Made by a program: the position numbers and the translations under genes. Below are positions 22,800 through 34,310 of a DNA stretch of 64,000 bases, one piece after another. Numbering within the stretch: the stretch's first letter is position 1; each line of letters opens with the position of its first letter. The stretch is taken from contig CM066731.1 in NCBI GenBank assembly GCA_033961575.1, positions 58,681,501-58,745,500 of the forward strand, given 5' to 3'. Below the pieces are notes generated by a model. It was not told where the DNA came from, ran no database searches, and was given only the letters and a program-made list of their open reading frames with translations. This DNA is from Aselliscus stoliczkanus (lineage: Eukaryota; Chordata; Mammalia; Chiroptera; Hipposideridae).

Positions 22800-24360
22800 G
22801 TCATTTTACATTCAGTACAAATAAGATAAAAGAGTCTGAAACGGTGTTATTGTGACCCAATCAATAAGTCAGTTTATGCAATTGCATCTCTTCTTAATCT
22901 GCCTAACCCTTAATGCTCCACAGGCCTTATTAGTTGGAAAGAGCATATCTTCCTCCAGCCTACTCTGTGTAAGACCCAGGAGAACTCAAGGGGTTATGTA
23001 ATCTCCAGAAGGGGAAAGGGTCAGCCCAGCTCTTGTGTACTCTGAATACAAAGGGCTTGATTTATAGACCATCATCTTTTTCTTCTGAGAGAGGCCACTC
23101 TCTTTGCCTCTCTGTGATTAACTCTCCTGTGAAAGACCCCACACAAGATCCCACCTGCCCATCTAAAAGAGATAATCTTTCATAATTCCAGTTGGTCTTC
23201 TGATGTCACACAATTCATGAAATAGCTTAATACTTCTCTTATTATTATAAGTATATTCTCTATTATACCTATTATTATAGGTATAATCTCTGGCAGGGAA
23301 CCACTGCCATGAGAACCTGTTATATTCGTAGCTAGATGGCAACCATTAGAGAACGCCATCTTAGGAAAAGCCATTGAGGGCTGAGCCTTGGTTTGGAAAT
23401 CCCAGCTACTAGCTCTTGATATCCTGCATGGATGACCAACCCCTGAAAAAAATAATTTGCTCCTACCAAAATGCTTGCCAGCTGGAGGAGGACAGCTGAA
23501 TGCCAAGTTTACCTCAAGAATGGAGACAGATAGTGGTCCTTGGACCAGCTATACTGGTGGGCATGGCCAGAATGATTTTGTCTTAGAGTCAAACTTTATG
23601 AGAAGAAAATTATTATTCAAAAACATTTTATTGAGTTTTTTCTGTAAGACATCTTCATTGCTGGGACTGAAAATAGGCAAACTGTATTTTCCAGTATTTT
23701 CTCTCCATATGAATATCTCTATGCGAGACTCAGAAATTCCATAGGGACACTAGAATGGTGGGATCTAGATATACTGGCATCAGGTGAAGATGGCTCCAAT
23801 ACATTAGTCCCACAGAAGGAAGGTTTAGCTTTTACGACTAGATAAAGACTAACTATTAAGATAATTCTTTTTTCTGGATGGGACTTGGTTGGATGAGCAG
23901 GGCCAATGTTTGTTTCTTGACTCCACTTTTATGCTTCTACAGTTGACCATCACGCTTCCATTTGACCATCTCCTCATCAGCCCCCTCTGTCCCAGTAATA
24001 ACCACATCTCTTTTTAAAAAGCTTGTTAAGTGCCTCCATATTGGTCAGGAAGCTCTCTTGGATGACTTTTTACATCTATATTTTCACCTCTTATGAGTTG
24101 TTATTATAGATTTTTGCTTAGAAGTCCATCTACTTATCTCCTTTGTGAGTTGTTTAGGGGTCCATGTGTATAACTCCTAACACTTAAAACATATGAGTTA
24201 TTGAATACTTTTAATGATGCTGTTGTTTTTTCATGCCCATTTTGCATGTGAAGAATCTTAGCTTTATAGAGTCATAACTTTCTCAAAATACACGGAGCAT
24301 AAATGGAGTAGATGATAGGAGCCTGGGATATGTCTGAGTCTAAAAATCATACTTTTTGAT
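22800..24360. other. Non-coding stretch, unclassified
   Basis: Mixed-composition sequence. 22820-23450 has an LTR-like feel (CT-rich, runs such as AAAGGGCTTGATTTATAG) but I found no matching second LTR. A 10-bp-arm palindrome centred on ATTATACCTA...TAGGTATAAT is at 23262-23287. 23950-24003 repeats an L1-like phrase also present at 24640. Confidence 0.4.
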
Positions 24361-24369
24361 TTTTGAATT

Positions 24370-24848
24370 TATAATTTTTTTCAGCTTTAATGTAACAAAA
24401 CTGACTCAACATTGTATAAGTTTAAGATGTATAAAATTGATTTGATACACATAGATTGCAAAATGATTACCACCATGGTATTAGCTAACACCACCATGTC
24501 ACATAATTACGATTTTTTTCTTGTTTTTAGCAATTTTCAAGTATATAGTACAGTACTATTAACTATAATATGTATTATTAACTATCACCATGCTGTACAT
24601 TAGATCCCCAGAACTTTATCTTATAACTGAAATTTTGTACCTTTGACCATCTCCCCACCCCCTCTCTGTCCCAGTAACCACCATACTACTTTCTGTTTCT
24701 CTATGTTTGGCCTTTTTGGATTCCACACATAAGTGATTTCATACAGCATTGGTCTTTCTCTGTCTGACTTATTTCACTTAGCATAATGCCCTCTACTTTC
24801 ATCTGTGTTCTTGCAAGTGACAGATTTCCTTTTCTCATGGCTAAATAT

Positions 24849-24897
<49 letters not shown>

Positions 24898-25247
24898 GCT
24901 TCTTTTCTCTCAGTTCATCCATTGAAGAACACATAGGTTGTTTTTGATCTTAGCTATTTTGAATAATGATACAATGAACATGGGAGTGCAGGTATCTTCA
25001 AGATCCTGTTTTCATTTCCTTTGGACAAATAATCAGGAGTGGGATTGCTGGATCATGTGGTACTTCTTTTAATTTTTTGAGGATCCTCCATACTGTTTTC
25101 CATTGTGGCTGCACCAGTTTCCACTCCCACCAGTAGAACACAAAGGGTGTCCTTTTCTCCACAGCCTTGCCAATGCTTACTCATATCTCGTCTCTTTTGA
25201 TGATCAAAGCTCATACTTTTAACTACGAGGCTACTTTGACTTCTGTT
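24370..25247 (-). mobile_element. LINE-1 3' UTR, antisense, with (TG)n
   Basis: Long clear antisense L1 3' region: 'GACCATCTCCCCACCCCCTC', 'GACTTATTTCACTTAGCATA', 'GTGGGATTGCTGGATCATGT', 'CCATTGTGGCTGCACCAGTT'. An uninterrupted (GT)n tract occupies 24851-24895, where L1 usually has a short TG-rich piece. Confidence 0.9.
24851..24895. repeat. (GT)n microsatellite inside L1
   Basis: About 22 GT units, expanded from a TG-rich part of the surrounding L1 3' region. The HTHTHT ORF on the minus strand is an artefact. Confidence 0.97.
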
Positions 25248-25261
25248 TTCTGACACTTTCT

Positions 25262-25389
25262 TTCTTTTTTTTTAAAGCTGAGCGACCTGTTGGCAGCTCA
25301 GCTCGGGCCGGGCATCGAACTGCTGTTGCTCAGAGCTCAGCTCACACACTTGAGCGAGCTCTTAACCCACTGAGCCACTCGGCCGGCCC
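25262..25389 (-). mobile_element. tRNA-derived SINE, second head subtype, antisense
   Basis: Reverse of the 16450 subtype: GCAGCTCAGCTCGGGCCGGG, GCATCGAACTGCTGTTGCTC, GAGCCACTCGGCCGGCCC. Target-site duplication TTCTGACACTTTCT at 25248-25261 and 25390-25403, a perfect 14-mer, so a young insertion. Confidence 0.92.
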
Positions 25390-25403
25390 TTCTGACACTT
25401 TCT

Positions 25404-25565
25404 GTACTGTCCAGTACAGCAGCCACTAGTCACATGTGACTGTTTGGATTAGATTTGATTAAATAAAATAAATGAAAGATTCAGTCCTCAGTCTCACTGG
25501 CCACATTTCGAGAGTTTAATAGTAACATGTGGTAGCTGTGGTGAACACAACAGACATAGGGCATC
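25404..25565 (+). mobile_element. Old hAT-Charlie-like DNA transposon fragment
   Basis: Left part 'ACTGTCCAGTACAGCAGCCA', 'CTAGTCACATGTGACTGTTT'; right part 'CACTGGCCACATTTCGAGAG' and 'ACATGTGGTAGCTGTGGTGA'. The two ends are imperfect inverted repeats of each other, as in the non-autonomous hAT elements whose ends read like CTGTCCAATA...GGCTACCGTATTGGACAG. Confidence 0.55.
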
Positions 25566-25569
25566 ATCA

Positions 25570-28025
25570 TTGTAAAATATGTCATCAGAAGCATTTCTAT
25601 TCACCATCCTCTCAGCCTCCCATCTGTTCCCCACAGTGGGATGCAGTCTTCTCTGAGCTCCTATGACACCAGCCTCTCCTAGCTTTCCTTTTGCTTCTTC
25701 ACAGCCTCCTTTAGGAACTCCTCCCCCTCCACCTGCCTTTTAAATGTTTGATGTACTTTGGGCTCGGTCCTAGAGACCACCCTTTTCAGTGGCTGATAAT
25801 TCTGAATTTCATACTTTTGCTTCGTATCATGTCTTCTGCTATATCTACTTTACATCCTTGCCACTTGGATTTATTTCCGGCGCCTGGGAACGAGGGGGCC
25901 TGTTAGACAAGAATTAGAAAATGTAAGGATGATTCCAGTGGTTAGAAGAAGTGCTGTCTTCCTCTTTGGGCTAGACATTGGGTCTGTAAGCCTGTGAGGC
26001 TATTTAGTGTAGCAGAGGCTCAGGACAGCATCAGGCCCAAATCAGGAAATGCAAATGGCAGGCAAGATGTAACTGTCATCCTAGGTCAAGTAATACACAC
26101 TTAAAAGTAAAATTATCTGAGGTCATTATTATGATAGTGTTCGTATCCTTTTTCTTACTTTCTGGTCTTCAGCAAAATTCTTTGAAAATTCTGACCTTAT
26201 TTCAACTGTACTGTATGGAGCACATTAAGGAGAAAACTTTTTGCCTAAATTTGGGCAAGAGTGTTAACCATGAACTTGTGTCCTCCATCCATCCCTTCAT
26301 CCCTTCCTTCAGACCCCTGTGTTGGTGACTGTAATCATTCCTGAGCAGTTCCAAAAGTCTGTGCCTTACTTGTATGGTTCCGACCTTTCCCCATTGTGAA
26401 CATTTTCTTCCAGTGTCAACATTGCAGTTTGTAGTTCTTATGTTACTAAACATGCAAATTCCCTTCAAGCTGCCTTCTGAGAGGAAATATATTTGGATCT
26501 GCAACATTCCTTTCAGGTTTCAGATCCAATATGTAAATCTACATCTGTAATGTGAGAATGATGAATCTGCTTCTTAACAAGTTACCATATTCGGATTTGC
26601 AACGGTGCACCTTGCTGGAAAAATAATATAGGAAAACACTCGCTCCCCTTACTGCCACCTATCCGGCTCTTTAATTTCTGGTGAGAATTGCTCACATCCT
26701 CTCCGTGGTCACTGGCATCTCCGTAAATATTTTGCAGCAGTGTGCCCAGGAGGATACTCTGGCAGGAATAGGAACTAAAAGAATATTTATTGATTGAGAA
26801 AATTCAGATTTGTATTCTTAGGCAGCCTAAATGAAACGGTGTAGCTTCCCCCAGTGAAGTGGGGAGAGTAGCTCTGTTTCAGTGAAAGCAACATGCGAGA
26901 CAAGATACGGGTGTATTTCAAGTTGTCTGCCATTCAAATATGTGTCCTATTTATAAGGAGAGACTTAACCACAGCGCCCTTTCTCAGCAGTTGTAATAGG
27001 TAGTTTTACCCTTTTTAATAACTTGAACTGAAGCTAAATGCTTTAGACATGGAAATTTGGCTTGTTCCATTTCTGTTTCCTGAAACTATTTTAAAATTTT
27101 GTTTGTATCTTGAGTCAATATCAATTCAGAGTTCTCAACCCCTTCTTTGAACTTTTAATAGGTTCCTTGAGTACAGAGGGAAAAGATATCAACAGCAAAA
27201 CCAGTGGATCAAAAGAACATGTATTCAGAGAGGTTTTTGCCAGTTTAGTGTTCAAAATACTGCTGTTGGCATCAATTCCAGGAGATTTGCTAAATGGCCC
27301 CTACATCATTTGGGAATGAAGGGGCAGCCTGGGTAATCTGTAGAGCTGGCTTCTGGTTGCCAATATATTGCTTTACTTATTAAATGAAAGAAGACAAGAT
27401 TAATTGGTTCATATTAAAATTCTAACATTTATGGTTAAATGTTTTGGAATAGAAAACATTGTGTGCTAAGGAAGAAAAAAAGATGCTCAGTAGATACTAG
27501 TCTGAGTCTACTGTAGAAAGCCACAATTTACCCTCTGCTGTTGCTGTACTATTGCATTAATAGGCTAGACTTGGTTGTTTAAATACATAAAGATATTTTG
27601 ACAAGGAAATTGATTCAGCTGTTATATGTAGACATAACTATTATTTTCACTCAGCCAAAGGTATTGTTCTCTCTCTTGGCACATATTTTAGGAGACTGGA
27701 AGTGTAGGTTCTAATAATATCATGATGAAATGAAGCTCATGGTGGGAGCAGATGGCGAGATTTTAACAGATGACATGGAAAAAGTGGAATCATTCAACCT
27801 TTATTTTGTTAATATATTTTCTTTTAAAAAGGATTATCTTGAAACACCACAAAATAGTATGTTCTTGATTAAAAAGAAGCTGAAGACCAAGAAATGAGGA
27901 CAAAATAAGGTAATATACTTTTAATCAGTTAGAAGTCTCTTCGTCCAGAGCAGTTAGATCCTTGTGAATTTAAACTTGTATTGAGGCCACAGATCCACAG
28001 GATACCATCTTTAATTAATAACCTG
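25570..28025. other. Repeat-poor intronic stretch, no gene seen
   Basis: I identify no repeat between about 26540 and 27340, and no exon with coding potential and splice sites. Short ORFs (65-101 aa) show no motif. It could include conserved non-coding sequence; only alignment would tell. Confidence 0.5.
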
Positions 28026-28029
28026 ACAT

Positions 28030-28262
28030 ATAACCACAATTACTGAGTCCCAGTCACTATTTTAAACACTAGAATATTATCTTATTTGATTCTCACAACA
28101 ACCCTATGTGGTAATTTTGTTAGCTCCATTTTAGTGATAAGGACTTGGAGTTACAGAGAGCTTAACTTGCCTAAGATCATACATCAACCAAATGGAGGAA
28201 CTAGGATTCAAACCCAGGTATTGTGAAGTCAGTATCCACACTCTTAATTGCTGTGCCATACT
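28030..28262 (-). repeat. MIR SINE, antisense, near full length
   Basis: 'TTGATTCTCACAACAACCCT', 'ATGTGGTAATTTTGTTAGCT', 'GAACTAGGATTCAAACCCAG' and 'CACTCTTAATTGCTGTGCCA' follow the reverse MIR consensus from 3' end to tRNA-like head. Confidence 0.85.
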
Positions 28263-28264
28263 TG

Positions 28265-28815
28265 CCAAGCTGGAACACAGAAGTGCTAAAATACTAGAGG
28301 AAGGAAAAGGAGTTTTAAGTTTCAAGATAGCAGACTAGGTATATTCTGGAATCAACAGATGACAAGATTAGTTGATCTACAGTAAAATTAATGGAATATG
28401 ATAAAATGTTGAATAATAAAAAATAGAGTGTGTTTAGAATGGGAAATATGCTCCATTGAAGCCAGTATGAGTTTATTGAGAACAAATCATTCTGCACTAG
28501 CCCAATATTCCTTTCTGATAGGGTAATTAGGCTCACAGATAAAACCAATGTAGGAGACAGAGTTTATATGAGATGTTTTCCCAGGCAGTTGGAAAAGTCT
28601 TTCATATGTATAGGTTGGTTATATATAAGATGGAGAAATGTACATTGACAGGATAGGTTAAGTTCAGGGAGATGGTATGACAAGAATCACCAAAAGCTAG
28701 ATAGAGGGTGTGTTTTAGGGGAACATAAGCCCAAGTGCGGTGCTCCATCAGGTGTATTCTCAAGGCAGGGAGCAAAACATTTGATTGTTCCACTTAGTCT
28801 GATATTTAAGTTCAT
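28265..28815. other. Non-coding stretch, no gene seen
   Basis: No repeat or exon recognised; two small minus-strand ORFs lack motifs. Confidence 0.45.
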
Positions 28816-28819
28816 CAAC

Positions 28820-29370
28820 TCATCCTAGAAAAAGTATACATACCTCATTGCTGAATATATCACTACAGTCACCTTTGATGTGCTCCCCTTGGGAAGCTAT
28901 GTCCCAATGCCAGCACCTAGTCCACCCTTGAAAGGAATTTGGGAACTCTTTTTCTGGACTGGCCATCAGAGCTGTCAGTATATTATTCTTGATGTCCTGA
29001 ATGTCATCAAAATGTCTCCCTTTCAATATTTTCTTTATCTTCAAGTAAATAAAGAAGTCACTGGGGGTCAGATCAGGTGAATAGGGAGGGTTATTTGGAT
29101 TTGTTTACTGTTATTTGTTTACTGACCAAAAACTCCCTTACAGACAGTGCTGTGTGAGCTGGTGCACTGTCATGATGCAAGAGCCATGAATTGTTGGCGA
29201 AAAGTTCAGGTCGTCTAACTTTTTCACACAGCCTTTTCAGCACTTCCAAATAGTCACTGTTTGTCCAGTTGGTACAAATTCATAATAATAATCCCTCTGA
29301 TATTAAAAATGGTTAACAACATCCTTGCAACAAGTTCATGAATGTAATAATTGTCAGACCTCATATATCA
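28820..29370 (-). pseudogene. Broken mariner-family transposase
   Basis: Minus-strand remains of a mariner (D34D-type) transposase. In order from 29330 down: a worn FNIRGII-like strand and EFVPTGQTV in another frame; then RPELFANNSWLLHHDSAPAH followed by TALSVREFLVSKQ, with the second catalytic Asp in HHDSAPAH; then PPYSPDLTPSDFF with the third catalytic Asp in TPSD; then LKIKKILKGRHFDDIQDIK and a C-terminal tail ending near 28820. The three blocks lie in different frames, and a short internal duplication (TTTGTTTACTG twice near 29100-29125) separates the last two catalytic blocks. The N-terminal DNA-binding part is not recognisable. It cannot encode an active enzyme. Not SETMAR-like in context: no SET exon nearby. 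Confidence 0.85.
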
Positions 29371-29538
29371 CATATGATCTATATATGAAGAATACAAGAT
29401 GATGTAAAGATGACTTTTGCTTTTAATCCTAACAGAATGAACTAAGTCCTTCTCTAGCCTGAAAGCTCTTACTTGGTACTTTCAATAGGACTTTAATTTT
29501 TTTTTCTCTGTGTTATTGCTAATGATGTTTTGTCTCAG

Positions 29539-29705
29539 CCCCTAATTAAATTACAAGTTTATTGAAGACAGAAGTTGTTCGTTTAGTCACACTGTTTTCC
29601 ACTTCCTACTTCTCCTTAGGATCTGTCACAGTGTCTAGTCCCCTAGGTGGCCCAAGAAAATACGGGTTGCATGAACAAATGAATGAATGAATGAATGAAG
29701 TTGCA
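29539..29705 (+). repeat. L2 3' end with (GAAT)n tail
   Basis: 'AATTACAAGTTTATTGAAGA', 'CAGAAGTTGTTCGTTTAGTC', then a (GAAT)n end at 29682-29699. Typical of an L2 3' terminus. Confidence 0.65.
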
Positions 29706-29739
29706 TTTGGGCTGAATCAAGAGTTATTAGATTTTGACA

Positions 29740-30400
29740 GGACAGTCAGAGATTTGGGAAGTGACTAAGGCATTCCAAGTTGAAGGATGGCATATTACAA
29801 AGGTGGGCATGGCAGAAGTGGAATGTTTTCTTGGAGGGGAACTTTGTTATAGTTGGAGTGGTCCATGTATAGAAGGATGGCAGAAGATAGTGATGGGACA
29901 ATAGACTGGTTCAACCTCAATGTCAGGCAGAAAGTGGGCACTTATTTGGCAAGTAAGTAGGAATAATTAATGCTATTCAGGCAGGATAGTGCACATCACG
30001 TTGCTGCTTTAGGGAGATACATCTTACAGTGGTGTGTGGGATGACAGGGATGTGAGAACCACTGGTTAACGTTTAGGACGAGGGGAGAGATGATGAAGAC
30101 CTAAACTAGGGTGATGTAAGTGGTACAGGGAAAGGAGGCAGCAGGTGGGGGCTATTCAACCAGATGTGTAATTGAATAGTTGTAGAGTATGTGAGGATTG
30201 ATCAGGGTTAAATGTGGATTAATGTGGATTAAAAAGGTAATGTTAGTACCATTGAAAATAGAGAAAGGTGGGACAGCCATGCTGGTGGAGAGGATGGCAT
30301 AAAAGTTCCTGAAGAGTAACTGAATTCCTGCCATAGAAGACTCAGAAATAAAAGGAAAGGAGCCACAGACATACAATTTGCTGCATAGCACTGTATGTCT
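29740..30400 (-). repeat. L2-like old repeat, antisense
   Basis: Purine-rich phrases such as 'GCATTCCAAGTTGAAGGATG' and 'GGGAGAGATGATGAAGACCT' fit the reverse of an old L2-type element. Diverged; assignment is by overall pattern. Confidence 0.4.
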
Positions 30401-30404
30401 CTGC

Positions 30405-31030
30405 TTGATAAGATTGTTTTAGAAAAAAAATCCTTTTTTCCTAAGAAAATCTAATAGAAAGCCACTCCTAATGATTGTGCAGAACTAAAAGCAGAAAATA
30501 GCTCATCCTTTGAAATATACACCTCATTGTTTACTGAAATCTAAAATAACCACAAAATAGACAATGGAGCATGAATGTGACTTTGCTAGTTAGTGTTTTG
30601 TTTTCTTTTTTAAATCTCTCATATGTGTATTATTTTGATTAAAAACATGTTATTTCCCCTCATCCAATGTTTGGACATCTAACTTGAGTAAGTAAAAGAT
30701 ATTTAATTGCCCACAAACTTGAACTTTATCTGCCTGCTGTAGGAGTTCTTCACTGTTTCAGGAGCTACTTTCTGATTAGCACCGAGTGTACATTTCCTGG
30801 TAGTGTGTCACGGCGAATACTTGATTGTTTTCTATTGTAGATGGTTATTTTCCACTGATCATCTCCAATAATGAATTCCATCAAGCTTGCTTCTGGATTT
30901 TGTCCTCATGCAATTTTTTTTTTTCAGATAAAGCAGACATTCAATTTAGTATCCCCCTCACGTGCCTTTACTCATTATTCCATGGAGAACATGCTTTACA
31001 AAGCGTATACAAAGGTTTTTGGGATAAAAT
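30405..31030. other. Non-coding stretch, no gene seen
   Basis: AT-rich, nothing identified. Confidence 0.5.
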
Positions 31031-31045
31031 GCAATTGCATATATT

Positions 31046-31451
31046 AAAGATTTTATTGGGGAATTGGGGGAGGGGAACAGCATTGGGGAATCAGGGAAAG
31101 GGAACAGACTAGTTGCTGTCCTTTATAGTTCTTCAGTCTAGCTGTGGAGGACATCACTTCACTGGCCCATGTTGGTATTATCATTGTGCTCTTCCCAGGT
31201 GAGGCAGCCATGCGCTGGCCATTGCATGAGCTCACAGTAGCTCAAGGCAGCCCCCTGCAGCCCCACTGCAGCCTACGCCAACACCTGCGACTCATGGCAG
31301 CCCAGGTCCAGGTTGAGCTGTTGTTCACGATCTACACTGTAGAGGGCGCAGCATCACTGGCCCTAATGTGGGATCTGAACCTGGGCCCTGCTGCTCAGAG
31401 CTCGCACTGCCAAGCCAACTTTTAACCAACTGAGCCACTCAGCCAGCCCCA
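31046..31451 (-). mobile_element. Full-length composite SINE, antisense
   Basis: In reverse: head ending CACTCAGCCAGCCCC on the plus strand, a middle of CTGCAG/GAGCTG-rich near-repeats, a distal body with the complement of AACATGGGCCAGTGAAG, and a terminal CCCCAATAAAATCTTTA. The AATAAA followed by TCTTT gives a polyadenylation signal plus pol III terminator. Target-site duplication GCAATTGCATATATT at 31031-31045 and, with one mismatch, 31452-31466. Confidence 0.92.
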
Positions 31452-31610
31452 GCAATTGCTTATATTTTGTATTTAGCAACTTCATTCTTTCAGCCTGCTA
31501 GCCTCATTGTATTTCATTCCAGCACCCCAGTGGAGTTTAACATAGCTCTAGAGGAGTAGAAGGAATTTATATCCATGAAAGCATCTTCCATGGATGTTGT
31601 CTCACTAAAT

Positions 31611-31800
31611 TAGCAGTTCTCAAAATTTTAGCACGTCTCAAAATCATCTGGAAGGCTTGTTAAAGCACTGAATGGTAGGTCCCATTCTCAGAGCTTTTGA
31701 TTCAGTAGATACGAAGTAGGACCCAAGAATCTGCATGTTTTGTTCCCAACTGTGTGAATGCTGCTGGTACAGGGATCCCACTTTGAGAATCACGGCTCTA
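31611..31800 (+). mobile_element. MER5A-type hAT-Charlie element
   Basis: Nearly complete: 'AGCAGTTCTCAAAATTTTAG', 'TCAAAATCATCTGGAAGGCT', 'GAGCTTTTGATTCAGTAGAT', 'ATGCTGCTGGTACAGGGATC', 'CACTTTGAGAATCACGGCT'. The ends form the usual inverted repeat (CAGTTCTCAAA / TTTGAGAATCACGG). Old, non-autonomous. Confidence 0.88.
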
Positions 31801-31804
31801 AACT

Positions 31805-33570
31805 GGGCTTTACATGAGTGTTGTAAGTTCCACATTAACCTTTTTTCACAAGTATCAGTACTGCATCCCTTTTGTATTGTCAATTGATAAGGGATGCATG
31901 TAAACTACCAATTATGGGAGGTGGTACCCACCAGGTATTCAATGACTTGAAGCTTTATCATTGCTAATAAGGTCTGGCACCCAGATTTCCTTATGCATTC
32001 TTCATGTAGATGAATGCCCCCTCTCTGCTAGGAAATGGAGATAGAATAGTGTGCAAAATATTGTCCTCACGGAACCTGTAATATATGGAGAACAAAAGAA
32101 TAATAAGTAGGCAACTATGATTCAAAGACAGTTTCCATCTCTGATCCAGCATCATCTATGACTTTGAACATGTCCCTATCTCCATGTGTGACGATGATAA
32201 TCCTTGCATAGTTGTCATGAATTAAATGAGGTATTACAACTGCTTTGTATGCTATGAAGTACTACTTAGCTGTGAGGTACAAACTAAAAAAAAGATAAGA
32301 ATGCTTCTAGTGCATGTAGGAGGGAACTTTATAGATGGAAATGGATGACTTTAGGCATTGTGATGATGACTTCTAGGCTCATTTTGAGGCTATTCAACAC
32401 CTAGGCATACCATCTGTCCACATTGGTGTATGTGGCACATGAGCCCCCTCTTAGATGGCATGAATTTAGTTTGCCATTATTGTATTGTAAAGAGCATGGG
32501 TGACAGGAGTTTTTAATATTGTTGCTTAGGAACTCGGAATTTATCAGGCACTTGGAGGCTCATTCTTATAAATCTGAAGGTGAGACTAAATGAAAGAAAG
32601 TGATCTTTTGATATATAGAAGAGATGAGCTGACAATTTTTTTTTTCAATTTACTTTCCAAATGTCTCGCTGAACTTCTGTGGAGAGAAATAGATTTACTT
32701 TTCACATGAGAAGAAAATCTGGTTCAAGGACAGTTTCTTTGGATGAAAATTGTTTTTAGGCTTACGTAATCCTAGTGATGACCACTTTTTTTTAACCTCT
32801 TTTCTAAGGTGCTTATGTATTAAGACATATGAGTAAGCATTTTGAAGAGTTACAGCTACTCTTGAAGTGATCACTGTCACCGTTACTATTAATGAAAAGA
32901 TGACTCCTCCGTTTTTTCTGATTTATGCATCCTATTTCAAATTAGAGTGTGTTTTGCCTTTTCCTTCACCGTTGTTGTATCTTTCCTTTTGGTGTGTGGT
33001 TTTTGGCCATGGAAGGAACGAATGAGGGGCATTGGTTCTGCTTCTGAATCTGCTAGTCTGTCTCCTAGCCCAGTGTTCTAAAATTTTAGAACCTTGAGAT
33101 CCATGTCCTAGAGTTGAGGACAATGAGCTGAGTTTCTTCTCCTTGGAAAAGAAAAGCTAGAGGTAGCCAAATTTAACTGATTAAATCTATGAACGATTTT
33201 GAACTAAAAGATGGTCGCCACTTGCTTTCTACGTAAACCATAAGTGGGTCAAGAAGAAATAGCTAGCAATAAGATAATATACACAGAAGCAGGGAGTAGA
33301 AGTTATTACATATCAGAAGGGACTAAGAACGAAAGCCATTATCACGGAGACTTCTTCAAAACTAGGACAGACTCTTTCCATCCCTGTCACTTTCCCCTTT
33401 TTCCTTTAGCTATAGGACTTCTACTTAGCTTTGAAAATTCAGTTTGTGTATCTCTCCTGGGCCATGGGCTTTGTAACCAGGGGATATAAGTTTGAATTAA
33501 CCTCTACCACTAATCAGCTCAGGTTTTTATCTATGAAATGGAGATGGAGGGTATCCATGAGTATACTTGC
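31805..33570. other. Non-coding stretch with MIR traces
   Basis: MIR-like pieces at about 32125-32255 ('CATGAATTAAATGAGGTATT') and 33455-33545 ('TTTATCTATGAAATGGAGAT'). No gene seen. Confidence 0.45.
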
Positions 33571-33575
33571 CATTT

Positions 33576-33946
33576 GGATCAGTCAGGGTACTTTAGAGAA
33601 ACAGATCTAACAGAGATTTGCAAAAATGGACCCTGCAAATATAGAGGCTGGCAAGTCTGAAATATGTATAGCAGAGTGGCAGCCTGGAAACTCAGGCAGG
33701 AGTTGGTGTTGCAGTCTGGAGACAGAATTTCTTCTTCAGGAAGCTTGTTACTGTTCTTAAGGCCTTCAGATGATTGGACGAGGCCCATCCACATTACAAG
33801 GGTAGCCTCCTTTACTTACAGTCAACTGATTGTGGGCATTAACCACATCTGCAAAGAACCTTTACAGCAACACCTAAATTGGTATTAGACTAAATAACTG
33901 AGCATTAAGTTCTAGCTAAATTGACACATAAAACCAACCATCACAT
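33576..33946 (+). repeat. Old interspersed repeat, copy B
   Basis: Same family and orientation as 14824: 'CAGTCAGGGTACTTTAGAGA', 'GATGATTGGACGAGGCCCAT', 'CCACATTACAAGGGTAGCCT', and end 'AAATTGACACATAAAACCAA'. The two copies differ much, so both are ancient. Confidence 0.65.
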
Positions 33947-33949
33947 CAT

Positions 33950-34115
33950 CATCTTATTAATAATAATTGCTGGTACATACTTTAGTGTGTGAGCTAAGTG
34001 TTTCATTGGAATAAAAACCACAGGAAGAGATATTATGATCTTAGGAAGGATAAAACTTGCCATTGTCCCACAGTACATTGCAGGAACATGGGAGCCAGGC
34101 CATGTCCGGATCAAT
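33950..34115 (-). repeat. MIR fragment, antisense
   Basis: 'TTTAGTGTGTGAGCTAAGTG', 'AACTTGCCATTGTCCCACAG' and 'GGAGCCAGGCCATGTC' recall reverse MIR. Strongly decayed. Confidence 0.45.
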
Positions 34116-34130
34116 CAGAGTCCTGTCACA

Positions 34131-34300
34131 GGGATCAAATGTATGGTGATGGAAGAACTGACTCATCTGGGTGGTGAACACACAACATGATGTATAGATG
34201 ATGTATCACAGAATTGTAGACTTCAAACCTATGGAAATTTACTAACAATTGTCACCCCAATAAACTTTAATTAAAAATAAATAGATAAAAACTAAAAGAA
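34131..34300 (+). mobile_element. Young LINE-1 3' end, sense, 5'-truncated
   Basis: 'GATCAAATGTATGGTGATGG', 'GGGTGGTGAACACACAACAT', 'ATGATGTATCACAGAATTGT' and terminal 'CCCAATAAACTTTAATTAAA' followed by an A-rich tail. Target-site duplication TCCTGTCACA at 34121-34130 and 34301-34310, so a genuine truncated retrotransposition. Confidence 0.9.
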
Positions 34301-34310
34301 TCCTGTCACA

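Noticed and set aside
28820..29044. 74-aa minus-strand ORF as an intact small gene
   Set aside because: It is the C-terminal piece of a mariner transposase whose upstream parts are frameshifted.
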